NCBI RefSeq assembly: GCF_001429725.1
Contig: NZ_LMHV01000005.1
Location: 131,308-195,307 of the forward strand
Length of the DNA: 64,000 nt
Source: Rhizobium sp. Root708
GTDB lineage: Bacteria > Pseudomonadota > Alphaproteobacteria > Rhizobiales > Rhizobiaceae
Direction: 5' to 3'
This document shows positions 7,037-14,704 of this stretch, piece after piece (the first letter of the stretch is position 1; each line of letters opens with the position of its first letter). A model generated the notes under the pieces. That model saw only the letters and a program-made list of their open reading frames with translations. It was not told where the DNA came from and searched no databases. The position numbers were made by a program, and so were the translations under genes.

Positions 7037-9220
7037 TCAGCCGCTCTTGAGCTGCGCGACAGCCAGAAGCGTATCGGCGCTGATCGAGGTGGAGCCGCCG
7101 CTGAGAATCGTTGAGGCGCTCGAGGTCGTGGCGCCGTTGCTCGTGTCGTACATCGCTGTAAAGCGCTTGATCAGGTCGCTGACCTTGTCGGGGTCGCTGA
7201 GATCATCAAGGTCGATAAAGTTCGTGACCATCTCGGCCTGCTTCTCGACGTCCATGTTGGACACGTAGCTCGATAGGCCGAACGACGTCGTAAAAAACTC
7301 GAACAGTGCGTCATCGCCAAGGATGTCGTAGGCACTCGATACCGAGGGTGCCATGCGTTCGAAATAAAGTGCCAACCGCACGCCGGTGTTGCTGTCACCC
7401 TGATCGCTCTCCAAGGTCTGCCTGACGTAGTTGTTGACAGTCTCGATGACATCACCGCGCTGCTGGACGGTTCCTTCCTCGTCCGAAGAGAGATTGCCCT
7501 CCGTGTCGAAGTTGAAGGAGCCGACGATCTCCGCAAAGCGGTTGTCGGAGAGGCCGTTGACGTAGCTGTCGGGATCATCAGGATCGGAAGCAAACATCTT
7601 CTTCAACTCAGTGTCGGTGACATCGGCAGGATCGATGCCCTTTGCCTCGAGCATCAGGTTCACCAGCCGGTCATCGGCAAGCACGTCCGATGCCGTTTTC
7701 AATGTCGCCATCTGCGTCGCGAAATAGCTCATCTCGGTGTCCGCGGCGGTCGACGCCTCGGTCTTGTCCGTGCCGGACAGGTGGCGGATCTTGTTCTGCT
7801 TGTAATCGGCGACGAAGTCGTCGATCACCGACTGTGACATTGCCAGCAGAGGAACGGAGGTCTTGCCGTCGGAATCGAAATTGTAGGCGGCACGCAAAGC
7901 CGTAAACCGGTCGTCATTGAGTTGGTTGACGTAGCTGTTCGGATCGTTGGGGTCGCTTTCGAGGATCTTGCGAAATTGGCTCTTCGTGATCTCCGATGAC
8001 CCGATACCAAAGGCGCATGCCGCCATTTGCCAGAGCTCGGCGTCATCATCGTTACTGCTGTCGTCATCGTCGGTGTTCGAGGTCAGGAAGTCCTCGATAC
8101 TCGTGACGCTGGCGAGCCGTGTCTGATAGTTGGAGACGGAAGCATCTATCCACGTGTCAACATCGCTGACGTTGTAGTTGTCCGTGAAGGCTGTCGTGGT
8201 GGACGTCGTCTGATCGTTCGTCTGGGCGGTTGTTCCATCCGCCAGTGCTCCGTCGGAATCGAAGTTGAAGGCATCGTGAAGATCGCCAAGCCCGATAGCG
8301 GTTGCCAGCGACGAACTCTTCAACGATGCCGAGATGTAGTTATCCGGATCCGAGTCCGCCAAGCCGTACGCCGTGCGCAGATAGGTGACGAGCTTGTCGT
8401 CGGCCATGAGTTGGTCCACCGACGTGATGCTGCCAATTCTCTCCTGGAAGTACGTGGTGTACGACTCGCCAACGGACGTGGAAGCGAAGGTCGATGAGGA
8501 GATGGCGTACATGCTTTCGACCAATGACTTCTGGTCGTCGCTTTGCAGCGGATCGCTGACGCTTCCGTCCGTATTGAAGTTGAACGCCTTCGCCAGATTG
8601 ACATAGGCGTCGTCGCCCAGCTGATTGACGTAGCTGTCGGGATCGTCGACGTCGCTGGTCAGGACGTCGCGCAGGAAGCTCGTCGAGGTATAATCGGTGC
8701 TGAGACCGAAAGCCTCGAGAACATAGTTCCGAAGTTTGGTGCTGCCGAGAAAGTCATCCACCGAGGTGACATCGTTGATCGAGCTGTCGTAGTAGTCGGT
8801 CGTCTCTGTAATAGAGTCTGTCTCTTCATCGAACGAACTCTCATATTCGGCCAAGAGTGAGGACTGCTGCACGCTGGTTTGAGCGGTTGCATCCTCGCCG
8901 ACGAATTTGAACGCCGACGCTAACTGCGAGTATCGGTCATCGCTCAGGGTGTTCGCGAAGCTTGTGGAATCGCTGAGGTCACTTTCCAAAACCTTCTTCA
9001 TGAAGGCCTTGGCATAGGTCATGTCCTCCAGCCCGTATGCCTTCATCGCATAGGAGTACAGGCGGTAGTCATCCATGAATTCATCGACAGTTGTGACCTT
9101 GCCGATGTTTTCCTTGTAGTATGTCGTCTCATTGGCGACCGCGCCCTTGGAGGCGACCGCCGACAGCGACTTGTTGAGATTGTTCGCGACCGAAAGATAA
9201 CTGAGATAAGTGGAAACCAT
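7037..9220 (-). CDS. DUF1217 repeat protein (flagellar-type)
   Basis: DUF1217 proteins occur in rhizobial flagellar regions; their role is not well defined. This 727-residue protein starts MVSTYLSYLSVANNLNKSL, the usual N-terminus of the family and reminiscent of exported axial proteins, without a cleaved signal. It contains six degenerate copies of an 80-100 residue unit (starting roughly at residues 40, 145, 250, 355, 485 and 610). Each has a V(D/E)(D/E)FL-type helix, a Y/FGL motif, a SDP(N/D)DPDSYVNQL-type motif and usually an ending such as FNFDSDG. Those DxDG ends look like short calcium-loop fragments. I chose the ATG at 9220 over a TTG at 9253. It is strongly acidic. The palindrome at 9350-9373 lies 130 bp upstream. 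Confidence 0.8.
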   Translation of the reverse strand: MVSTYLSYLSVANNLNKSLSAVASKGAVANETTYYKENIGKVTTVDEFMDDYRLYSYAMKAYGLEDMTYAKAFMKKVLESDLSDSTSFANTLSDDRYSQLASAFKFVGEDATAQTSVQQSSLLAEYESSFDEETDSITETTDYYDSSINDVTSVDDFLGSTKLRNYVLEAFGLSTDYTSTSFLRDVLTSDVDDPDSYVNQLGDDAYVNLAKAFNFNTDGSVSDPLQSDDQKSLVESMYAISSSTFASTSVGESYTTYFQERIGSITSVDQLMADDKLVTYLRTAYGLADSDPDNYISASLKSSSLATAIGLGDLHDAFNFDSDGALADGTTAQTNDQTTSTTTAFTDNYNVSDVDTWIDASVSNYQTRLASVTSIEDFLTSNTDDDDSSNDDDAELWQMAACAFGIGSSEITKSQFRKILESDPNDPNSYVNQLNDDRFTALRAAYNFDSDGKTSVPLLAMSQSVIDDFVADYKQNKIRHLSGTDKTEASTAADTEMSYFATQMATLKTASDVLADDRLVNLMLEAKGIDPADVTDTELKKMFASDPDDPDSYVNGLSDNRFAEIVGSFNFDTEGNLSSDEEGTVQQRGDVIETVNNYVRQTLESDQGDSNTGVRLALYFERMAPSVSSAYDILGDDALFEFFTTSFGLSSYVSNMDVEKQAEMVTNFIDLDDLSDPDKVSDLIKRFTAMYDTSNGATTSSASTILSGGSTSISADTLLAVAQLKSG

Positions 9221-9349
9221 GGACCCGCCCCCGAGAGCAAAGGCGACGTTCAAGCCTTTGCTTGCCTCATGTCTGATGCAGGGTGGCGAACCATTCGGCC
9301 AAAGGAGCGATCGGAGATGCAGTTCCCCGAGGCAACCTACCTGTAGTTA

Positions 9350-9373
9350 TTACAGAACCCAATGGTTCTATAA
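9350..9373. promoter_or_regulatory. Candidate TetR operator, site B
   Basis: TTACAGAACC-caat-GGTTCTATAA is a palindrome with nine of ten arm positions matching. It shares the TTANAGAACY-N4-RGTTCTNTAA pattern with sites A and C. It lies 130 bp upstream of the leftward DUF1217 gene and just beyond the 3' end of the ArsR gene, so the DUF1217 operon is its likely target. Confidence 0.6.
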
Positions 9374-9417
9374 ATGATTCACCACGGCGGCGCTAGGGTT
9401 TTGTGAGGGGGAACAGT

Positions 9418-9765
9418 TCAGCCCCGCGATGCCGCCTCGGTCCCGTGGCGCGCCATGTCCGGCTCATATTGCTGATCGACCAGCAACGCGTGCGCGCGGG
9501 CGAGGGCAAGCGCAATCGGCTCCTTCTGTATCGAATAGAAGATCGCCTGCGAAGCGCGCCGGGTTGTGACGAAGTCGCATGCTCTCATGATTGCCAGATG
9601 TTGCGACAAGGCCGACTGACCAAGGTCGAGTTTCTTGGCGAGCACGTTCACCTGCATTTCGCCATGCGTGAGATGTTCGAGGATGGTCAAACGGTTGGCA
9701 TTGCCGAGAACGGAGAGTTGGTCGGCGAGCAGCTTGATATCGGGATTCGCGGGGCGATACTTCAT
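9418..9765 (-). CDS. ArsR/SmtB family regulator, NolR-like
   Basis: This is a 115-residue winged-helix regulator. The domain runs from LADQLSVLGNANRLTILEHL (about residues 11-30) through LAKKLDLGQSALSQHLAIMR (about 41-60, recognition helix) to the wing VTTRRASQAIFYSI. The segment QSALSQHL followed by (V)TTRR...Q.IFYSI closely resembles NolR, the rhizobial global regulator of nodulation and quorum genes. It has no metal-binding ELCVCDL-type motif. The start MKYRPANPD at 9765 has GAGGA upstream; a longer in-frame start at 9915 is less likely. It is a stand-alone gene. Whether it is the genome's NolR orthologue or a paralogue cannot be told from the window. Confidence 0.82.
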   Translation of the reverse strand: MKYRPANPDIKLLADQLSVLGNANRLTILEHLTHGEMQVNVLAKKLDLGQSALSQHLAIMRACDFVTTRRASQAIFYSIQKEPIALALARAHALLVDQQYEPDMARHGTEAASRG

Positions 9766-10191
9766 GGTCGTCCTCAAGAAGTCAAAGTGATGCGTGCGCG
9801 GGCACCAGCGCCGGGCAACGCAAGACGGGTCTGATCTGAAATGGAGGTGCTGCGACCTAGATGAGTCGCGCGTTCGGCGCTCGGGCCGAGGCTCGTTCTG
9901 GATCTGGGCAGACAATGCGCCGAGGTCGTCGCGTCTGCAGCGGAATCACCGGGCCCAATGGCGGCCGGCCATGCTGGTCATAAGGAGTGGACATCATGTT
10001 CACCTGGTTGGATGGGATAATCAGACCATCCGCCAGAGCATTAAACAGATCGTTAAAACTGCAGGTTTTTTGCCGCCAAAGCCCTTATTTCCCGCCCGTT
10101 TATGCAGCGAGAAGCAATTTCGCGTACTTTTCGGTTCCAAAATATAGCAGCGCGCACCTTCGATCGGCGCTGATGCCGCGATCGCCGCGAA
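9766..10191. other. Intergenic region without confident gene
   Basis: These 426 bases separate the ArsR gene from the 3' end of the second TetR gene. A reading frame with a good ribosome site (AAGGAG, then ATG at 9996) exists, but it runs antisense into the TetR gene and looks unlike a normal protein after about 30 residues. I see no tRNA or repeat here. The ArsR promoter must lie in the left part. Confidence 0.5.
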
Positions 10192-10851
10192 TCACTTTGC
10201 GCCAACACCTCGGGCGAATATGCTCAGGCAGCGCTGAAGATGGTGCCGTCGCGCTTGGCGGTCTGGCCATGCCTGGGAGCGTCCTTCCGGTGGTCCCATG
10301 CCGCCGAAGATCATGTCCATGAGCATGCGTGCACCACTGTCGGCATCATCGATAGAGAGCTTGCCGCGTTCCTGTTGGCTGCTCAGCCACTCCGCGAGCA
10401 TTTGCCTGGACTTGATCATGCCCTCGTTGTGAAGCACCTCGCGCAGTTCCAGAAACTGGCCGGATTCGCGCATGACCAGCTGGATGAAGGTAGCGCGCTC
10501 GTCGTCCTCGGCTTCGTTGATGTCGATCATGAATATCGATTGCAGCGCATCGCTGACCGACAGGTTTTCTTCCTCGGCGCGAGGGAGATCCAGCATCATC
10601 TTGCGGTGGGCGACAACAACGGCCGTGAAGAGATCTTCCTTGCTGGTAAACAGCTTGTAGAGGGTCTGTTTGGAAACGTTGCAGACGCGCGCGACCAGGG
10701 CGGTCGTGGTGCCTGCGTAGCCATGCTCGACGAAAATCTTGCGAGCGGCATCGACGATCTGGGCTCTCTTGTCCTCGTCGCTCGACACTTTCGGTCGGCC
10801 ACGCGGTCGCGCGGGCTTGCCGGCTGCCGGATTGTTTGTTGATCCATCCAT
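10192..10851 (-). CDS. TetR/AcrR family regulator (paralogue 2)
   Basis: This 219-residue TetR-type regulator has a basic leader (ARPRGRPKVSSDEDKR) and a TetR_N domain with helix-turn-helix TTTALVARVCNVSKQTLYKL. The recognition helix SKQTLY(R/K)LF is shared with the TetR protein at 3614-4249, as are SKEDLF, the LDLPR segment and the C-terminal LMDM(M/I)F.GM motif. It is therefore a paralogue and may read the same DNA site. The chosen ATG at 10851 has GGAG about twelve bases upstream; a TTG at 10869 is possible. It is divergent from the EF-hand gene, with site C between them. Confidence 0.85.
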   Translation of the reverse strand: MDGSTNNPAAGKPARPRGRPKVSSDEDKRAQIVDAARKIFVEHGYAGTTTALVARVCNVSKQTLYKLFTSKEDLFTAVVVAHRKMMLDLPRAEEENLSVSDALQSIFMIDINEAEDDERATFIQLVMRESGQFLELREVLHNEGMIKSRQMLAEWLSSQQERGKLSIDDADSGARMLMDMIFGGMGPPEGRSQAWPDRQARRHHLQRCLSIFARGVGAK

Positions 10852-10968
10852 GTCGGCCCACCGCTCCAAAGCGTTTCGGCTGCCGAACCGGCAACAGAAT
10901 GTTCTGGCTGCGTGTCAACTACGACTTCTTGCCGCCAGGGTTGTTATTGCGGGCTTCGCGGCAAATAA

Positions 10969-10992
10969 TTAAAGAACTGTTTAGTTCTGTAA
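10969..10992. promoter_or_regulatory. Candidate TetR operator, site C
   Basis: TTAAAGAACT-gttt-AGTTCTGTAA is a palindrome whose arms match at nine of ten positions. It sits between the leftward TetR gene (start 10851) and the rightward EF-hand gene (start 11033), 40 bp before the latter, an ideal place to control both. The same pattern occurs at 3340-3363 and 9350-9373. Confidence 0.62.
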
Positions 10993-11032
10993 TGCGTCGC
11001 CTCATTCATCACCCGTCGCATAGGAGCGCATT

Positions 11033-11794
11033 GTGACGACGATCACATCTACTTCCGCAGCTACATCCTACCGTTATACGAAACTGGCTTCGGACACCAC
11101 CGATGCCCAATCGATTTCCTCTAATATTGTGTCCTCCGGGTCGTCTTCCGATACGTCTTCGACGTCCACGGATGACACCGCGCTTGTAGACAGCGCGCAG
11201 AAACTTCTTTCGCAACTGATGTCGACGCTGATGAGCATGCAGCAGAACCAGACGTCGTCGGACAGAGCATCATCTGGCAGCGAGCAGTCGCAGACCGATA
11301 TCGCGACCTCAATGGACAGCGATGGCGACGGCCAGGTGAGCCTTGCCGAGTTCGTGGCGGCGGGACCGTCCGATGTCAGCGAGGACCAGGCGAGCAATTT
11401 GTTCAGCAGCTTCGATACCGAAGATTCTGGCTCGCTGTCGGTTGATGATCTCAACGAAGCCATGTCGCGCAACCAGCCGCCGATGGGCGCCGGCCCGCCG
11501 CCGCCACCGCCGTCTTCCTCGTCCTCGGACGATTCCCTGTCGGATATCTTCAGTTCTCTCGATACGGATGGTGACGGCGTCGTCAGCCAGGCGGAGTTCG
11601 CGGCTTCGCGCCCCGATGACGTCAGCGAAGATCAGGCGAACGCCCTCTTCGATAGCCTGGATACCGAAAGCAGCGGCTCGTTGACGGAGGATCAGTTCGT
11701 CGAAGCGTTGAAGCGGCAAATGCAGCCGCCGCAGGGTGACTTCCAGTATCCGGATTTCGATAGCCAGGAAACGAGTCAGCTGTTGACGATTTAA
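11033..11794 (+). CDS. Four-EF-hand calcium-binding protein
   Basis: This 253-residue acidic protein is predicted to bind calcium. Four 12-residue EF-hand loops start at residues 95 (DSDGDGQVSLAE), 128 (DTEDSGSLSVDD), 177 (DTDGDGVVSQAE) and 210 (DTESSGSLTEDQ). Loops 1 and 3 are canonical and loops 2 and 4 are weaker, so it looks like two duplicated pairs, joined by a PPPPPP/Ser-rich linker (about residues 149-165). The first 90 residues are Ser/Thr-rich with no cleavable signal peptide. The start is GTG at 11033 with TAGGAG seven bases upstream. It is divergent from the TetR gene at 10192-10851, with site C between. The low-complexity N-terminus resembles flagellar or type I secretion substrates, but location is unknown. 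Confidence 0.85.
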   Translation: MTTITSTSAATSYRYTKLASDTTDAQSISSNIVSSGSSSDTSSTSTDDTALVDSAQKLLSQLMSTLMSMQQNQTSSDRASSGSEQSQTDIATSMDSDGDGQVSLAEFVAAGPSDVSEDQASNLFSSFDTEDSGSLSVDDLNEAMSRNQPPMGAGPPPPPPSSSSSDDSLSDIFSSLDTDGDGVVSQAEFAASRPDDVSEDQANALFDSLDTESSGSLTEDQFVEALKRQMQPPQGDFQYPDFDSQETSQLLTI

Positions 11795-11807
11795 GCACTT
11801 ATGCTTG

Positions 11808-11845
11808 CGGCTGCGGCGGGTTGATATCAGTCCCGCCGCCAGCCG
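11808..11845. terminator. Stem-loop between convergent genes
   Basis: CGGCT-GCGGCGGG pairs with CCCGCCGC-c-AGCCG around an 11-base loop, giving a 13-bp GC-rich stem with one bulged base. It lies just after the EF-hand stop and before the 3' end of the convergent membrane-protein gene. On the minus strand the hairpin is preceded by TTTT rather than followed by it, so termination efficiency is uncertain. Confidence 0.5.
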
Positions 11846-11874
11846 AAAATGTCATCGCTCTCAGGCCGCGAGGC

Positions 11875-12177
11875 TTAGCAGGAGCGGTCCGGATAAGGGC
11901 TATGTTCCCGGCAGTAATCCAGGGAAGGAAGCGATTCGGAGATGGATCCGACCGTTTGAGGGTCGAGATTTGCTGGCGTACTGCTGAAGTGGGCCGTCAT
12001 GCCGGCGATGCCGAGCATTACCAATACGCCCACGACAAAGAAGCGCTCTCCAAGGGAGAGCCGTTGTGCGCTCACATGGTCGGCATAGTCATGTTCGCCG
12101 GCGCCGCTTGCGTGATCGTCATTTAGATGTTGATGCGACATGCCGTCCTGCACTGCCCAAGTGTTGCTATCAGTCAT
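11875..12177 (-). CDS. Small single-span membrane protein
   Basis: I do not recognise this 100-residue protein. A hydrophilic, His/Asp-rich N-terminus (about residues 1-44) is followed by one membrane helix (FFVVGVLVMLGIAGMTAHF, about 46-64) and a short tail ending in YCREHSPYPDRSC, with two cysteines that would lie in the periplasm if the N-terminus is inside. GGGAG lies nine bases before the ATG. It stands alone, convergent with the EF-hand gene and divergent from the amidase gene. Confidence 0.6.
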   Translation of the reverse strand: MTDSNTWAVQDGMSHQHLNDDHASGAGEHDYADHVSAQRLSLGERFFVVGVLVMLGIAGMTAHFSSTPANLDPQTVGSISESLPSLDYCREHSPYPDRSC

Positions 12178-12322
12178 TTTTGGTTACTCCCAACACTGCG
12201 CATATCAGTCGCGGTCTGCCCTTTCGACGAATCTGCGCACGCAACGGCATTTGTGGTCGCAACTGCCCGAGTATAAGCCCTGTTGGATAAACTCAGTGTT
12301 CACAAAATCGAACCAATCGGTT

Positions 12323-12367
12323 TAATCCGACATTTGGGGGCTTGGCGGGGCTAAGAAAGTCGGATTA
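12323..12367. promoter_or_regulatory. Inverted repeat upstream of amidase gene
   Basis: TAATCCGAC (12323-12331) and GTCGGATTA (12359-12367) are perfect 9-bp inverted copies separated by 27 bases, ending 20 bp before the first amidase ATG. They could be two half-sites for a regulator bound across the promoter, or the arms of a leader hairpin. Confidence 0.35.
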
Positions 12368-12387
12368 GTTCGCGCTATCCTCGATCC

Positions 12388-13770
12388 ATGGATGGACCAA
12401 TGTCAGATACGTTCGGTGCGATGTCGATCGCGCAACTCTCCGCCTTGATTCAAAATCGTGTCGTGGATCCCGTCGAGGTAACGGAGGCGGTGCTGGAGGC
12501 GATCCGAAAGCATCCCGATCAGTCAATCTTTACCGCGGTCTTTGCAGATCGCGCTCTCCGCGAAGCGACCGCTTCATCCGAGCGCCTGCGCCAGGGGCGC
12601 TCGCTTGGCATTCTTGACGGTATCCCCATCGCCTGGAAGGACCTTCTCGATATCGAGGGTCGCGCAACGCGAGCGGGATCTAAAGTGCTCGCCGGGGCGG
12701 CGCCAGCCGAGAAGGACGCCGCCGTCGTCACGGCCTTGCAGCGAAGTGGAATGATCGCCATTGGCTCGACAAATATGAGTGAGTTTGCTTTTTCCGGGCT
12801 CGGGATAAATCCGCATTACGGCACCCCGTCCAATCCAGCCGGAAAGGGAGCGCCGCGCATTCCCGGTGGTTCATCGTCAGGCGCCGGTGCTGCCGTTGCC
12901 GCAGGGTTGGTGCCGGTTGCGATGGGAACCGACACCGGCGGATCCGTCCGAATCCCGGCGGCGTTCAACGGCATCGTCGGCTATAAGGCGACCCGCGGGC
13001 GCTATCCGATGGATGGCGTATTTCCGCTGGCACGGAGCCTCGATTCGCTCGGGCCGCTTTGCCGCAGCGTTCAGGATGCCGTCTGGATCGATGCCGCCAT
13101 GCGCGGCCTTTCGATTCCGCAGGTCGCGGCGGGCGATGTTTCGACGCTTGAGATCGTCATTCCAACGAATGTGGTTTTCGACGGCGCGGAAGCCGGTGTC
13201 ATCGATGCCTTCGAAACAGCAGTCGAACGGCTGAAACAGGCGGGCGCTTCCTTCACGCGGATGGCGATCCCCGCATTCGACGAAATCCTGGCGCTGATGG
13301 CGAAACACGGGACGCTGGTGACGGCCGAGGCCTTCGCATTGCATCGGGAAAGGTTGGCCGGGCCGGAAGCAGCGGAGATGGATCGCCGTGTCGTCATGCG
13401 CACGCGCCTTGGCGAGAAGATCTCGATGCCGGACTACGTCGCGATCGTGGAGGCGCGCGATCGGTTGGTGCAGGAGGTAACCAGTCTGCTCGGCCATCGC
13501 CTCGTGGTGTTTCCATCCGTTGCACATGTTGCCCCGCTGCTCGCTCCGCTTGAGGCGGACGACGACCTTTTTGTCGCCGTGAACGGCAAGACGTTGCGCA
13601 ACACGATGCTTGGCAATTTCCTGGACTGGTGCGGGGTCTCCATTCCCTGCGGGACAGGCGAGGCCGGTATGCCGGTGGGCTTCCTTCTGTCCGCGCCGCC
13701 ACGCCACGATGAAACGCTGTTGAGTGCGGCGTTATCGGCCGAGGCGATTATTCGCGGAGATTTTGTTTGA
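12388..13770 (+). CDS. Amidase signature family hydrolase
   Basis: This enzyme hydrolyses a carboxamide or related C-N bond; the natural substrate is not evident. The 460-residue protein has the full amidase-signature Ser-Ser-Lys triad: Lys84 in IAWKDLLD, the Ser in GGSSSG (about 160-165) and the nucleophile Ser186 in TDTGGSVRIPAAFNG. Length is normal. No signal peptide is seen, so it should be cytoplasmic. The start could be 12388 or the next in-frame ATG at 12400; neither has a strong ribosome site. It lies 53 bp upstream of the isomerase gene, and the three rightward genes up to 15502 may form one catabolic unit. Confidence 0.85.
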   Translation: MDGPMSDTFGAMSIAQLSALIQNRVVDPVEVTEAVLEAIRKHPDQSIFTAVFADRALREATASSERLRQGRSLGILDGIPIAWKDLLDIEGRATRAGSKVLAGAAPAEKDAAVVTALQRSGMIAIGSTNMSEFAFSGLGINPHYGTPSNPAGKGAPRIPGGSSSGAGAAVAAGLVPVAMGTDTGGSVRIPAAFNGIVGYKATRGRYPMDGVFPLARSLDSLGPLCRSVQDAVWIDAAMRGLSIPQVAAGDVSTLEIVIPTNVVFDGAEAGVIDAFETAVERLKQAGASFTRMAIPAFDEILALMAKHGTLVTAEAFALHRERLAGPEAAEMDRRVVMRTRLGEKISMPDYVAIVEARDRLVQEVTSLLGHRLVVFPSVAHVAPLLAPLEADDDLFVAVNGKTLRNTMLGNFLDWCGVSIPCGTGEAGMPVGFLLSAPPRHDETLLSAALSAEAIIRGDFV

Positions 13771-13823
13771 TATTCCAACGCGTTGAAGCCTAGATAGGGC
13801 GGACGACGAGGAGGAGGAAACAG

Positions 13824-14684
13824 ATGAATAGGCAACTGAAAAACGGGCGCTTCGCGGTGTCCACATGGTCCCTGCACCGATTGCTGGGGCCGGTTTATCG
13901 CTATAGCCCAGATCCGGACAAGAGTGCGGCGCGCTCCGAGCCCTATGGCCCTGGGAGCGGCAATCTTCTCGATATTCCACGCCAGCTCGCATCACGCGGG
14001 ATCAATCGTCTGGAAATCTGCTCTTTCCATCTGGAGAACCTGAGCCGAACCTATTGCGAGGAACTGCGCGACGCCCTGACCGCTTCGGGTGTTCTGCTGC
14101 AGACATTGCTGGTCGAGGACGGCGATCCCAGCGATCCGCAAACTGCTGAGAGGGATAGCCGCTGGATCGCCGATTGGGCCGAGACAGCAGCTTATCTTGG
14201 CGCCGAGCGCATGCGTGTGATTGCAGGCAAACAGGCGCCGACCGAAGAGAATCTGGAGCGCTCCGCCAAACACCTGAGGCAGATGGCGGTTCACGCAGAG
14301 GCATTCGGCATACGCATTGTGACCGAGAACTGGTTCGATCTCCTGCCTGCCCCACGGCAGATGAACTGGTTGCTCGATCGTTTGGAAGGCAAGGTTGGTC
14401 TGAACGGCGACCTCGGCAACTGGTCTGCGCCCGCCAAATATGACGGGCTTGCCGACATCATGCGCCGTGCCGAGATCTGCCACGCCAAGGCGAACTACGA
14501 TGCATCGGGTATCGATGCGGACGATTATCGCAAATCTCTCGAAGCATGCCGGATTGCGGGATACGAAGGGCCCTACACCCTGATCTACGACTCGCCATTT
14601 TTTGCAGATGAATGGGATGGCATTCTGCTGCAGAAGGCATTCATCGAACAGTTCCATCAGGAAAAGCAGCTTAGCAACGTGTGA
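13824..14684 (+). CDS. Sugar phosphate isomerase/epimerase family (TIM barrel)
   Basis: This 286-residue protein belongs to the xylose-isomerase-like TIM-barrel superfamily (AP_endonuc_2), whose members isomerise or epimerise sugars and hydroxyacids with a divalent metal. Candidate metal and substrate residues are the Glu in RLEICSFH (about residue 60), the Glu in VTENWFD, the Asp in GLNGDLGNWS and the His in EICHAKANYD. No signal peptide is seen. A strong GGAGGAGG ribosome site precedes the ATG. It is followed 20 bp later by an HpcH/HpaI aldolase, so the pair may act consecutively on a sugar-acid intermediate. The exact substrate is unknown. Confidence 0.8.
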   Translation: MNRQLKNGRFAVSTWSLHRLLGPVYRYSPDPDKSAARSEPYGPGSGNLLDIPRQLASRGINRLEICSFHLENLSRTYCEELRDALTASGVLLQTLLVEDGDPSDPQTAERDSRWIADWAETAAYLGAERMRVIAGKQAPTEENLERSAKHLRQMAVHAEAFGIRIVTENWFDLLPAPRQMNWLLDRLEGKVGLNGDLGNWSAPAKYDGLADIMRRAEICHAKANYDASGIDADDYRKSLEACRIAGYEGPYTLIYDSPFFADEWDGILLQKAFIEQFHQEKQLSNV

Positions 14685-14704
14685 GCTGCGAAAAGGAGAA
14701 TGGC

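Noticed and set aside
9987..10322. Possible small gene starting with AAGGAG and ATG near 9996 (MFTWLDGIIRPSARAL...)
   Set aside because: The ribosome site is good but the frame runs antisense through the 3' end of a clear TetR gene and its second half is Arg/Pro/Cys-rich nonsense. I kept it only as a note in the intergenic entry.
12305..12328. Possible fourth copy of the TetR-type palindrome (CGAACC-aatc-GGTTTA)
   Set aside because: The inner GAACC/GGTT parts match but the TTA/TAA ends and the flanking A/T are missing, so it does not meet the pattern of the other three.
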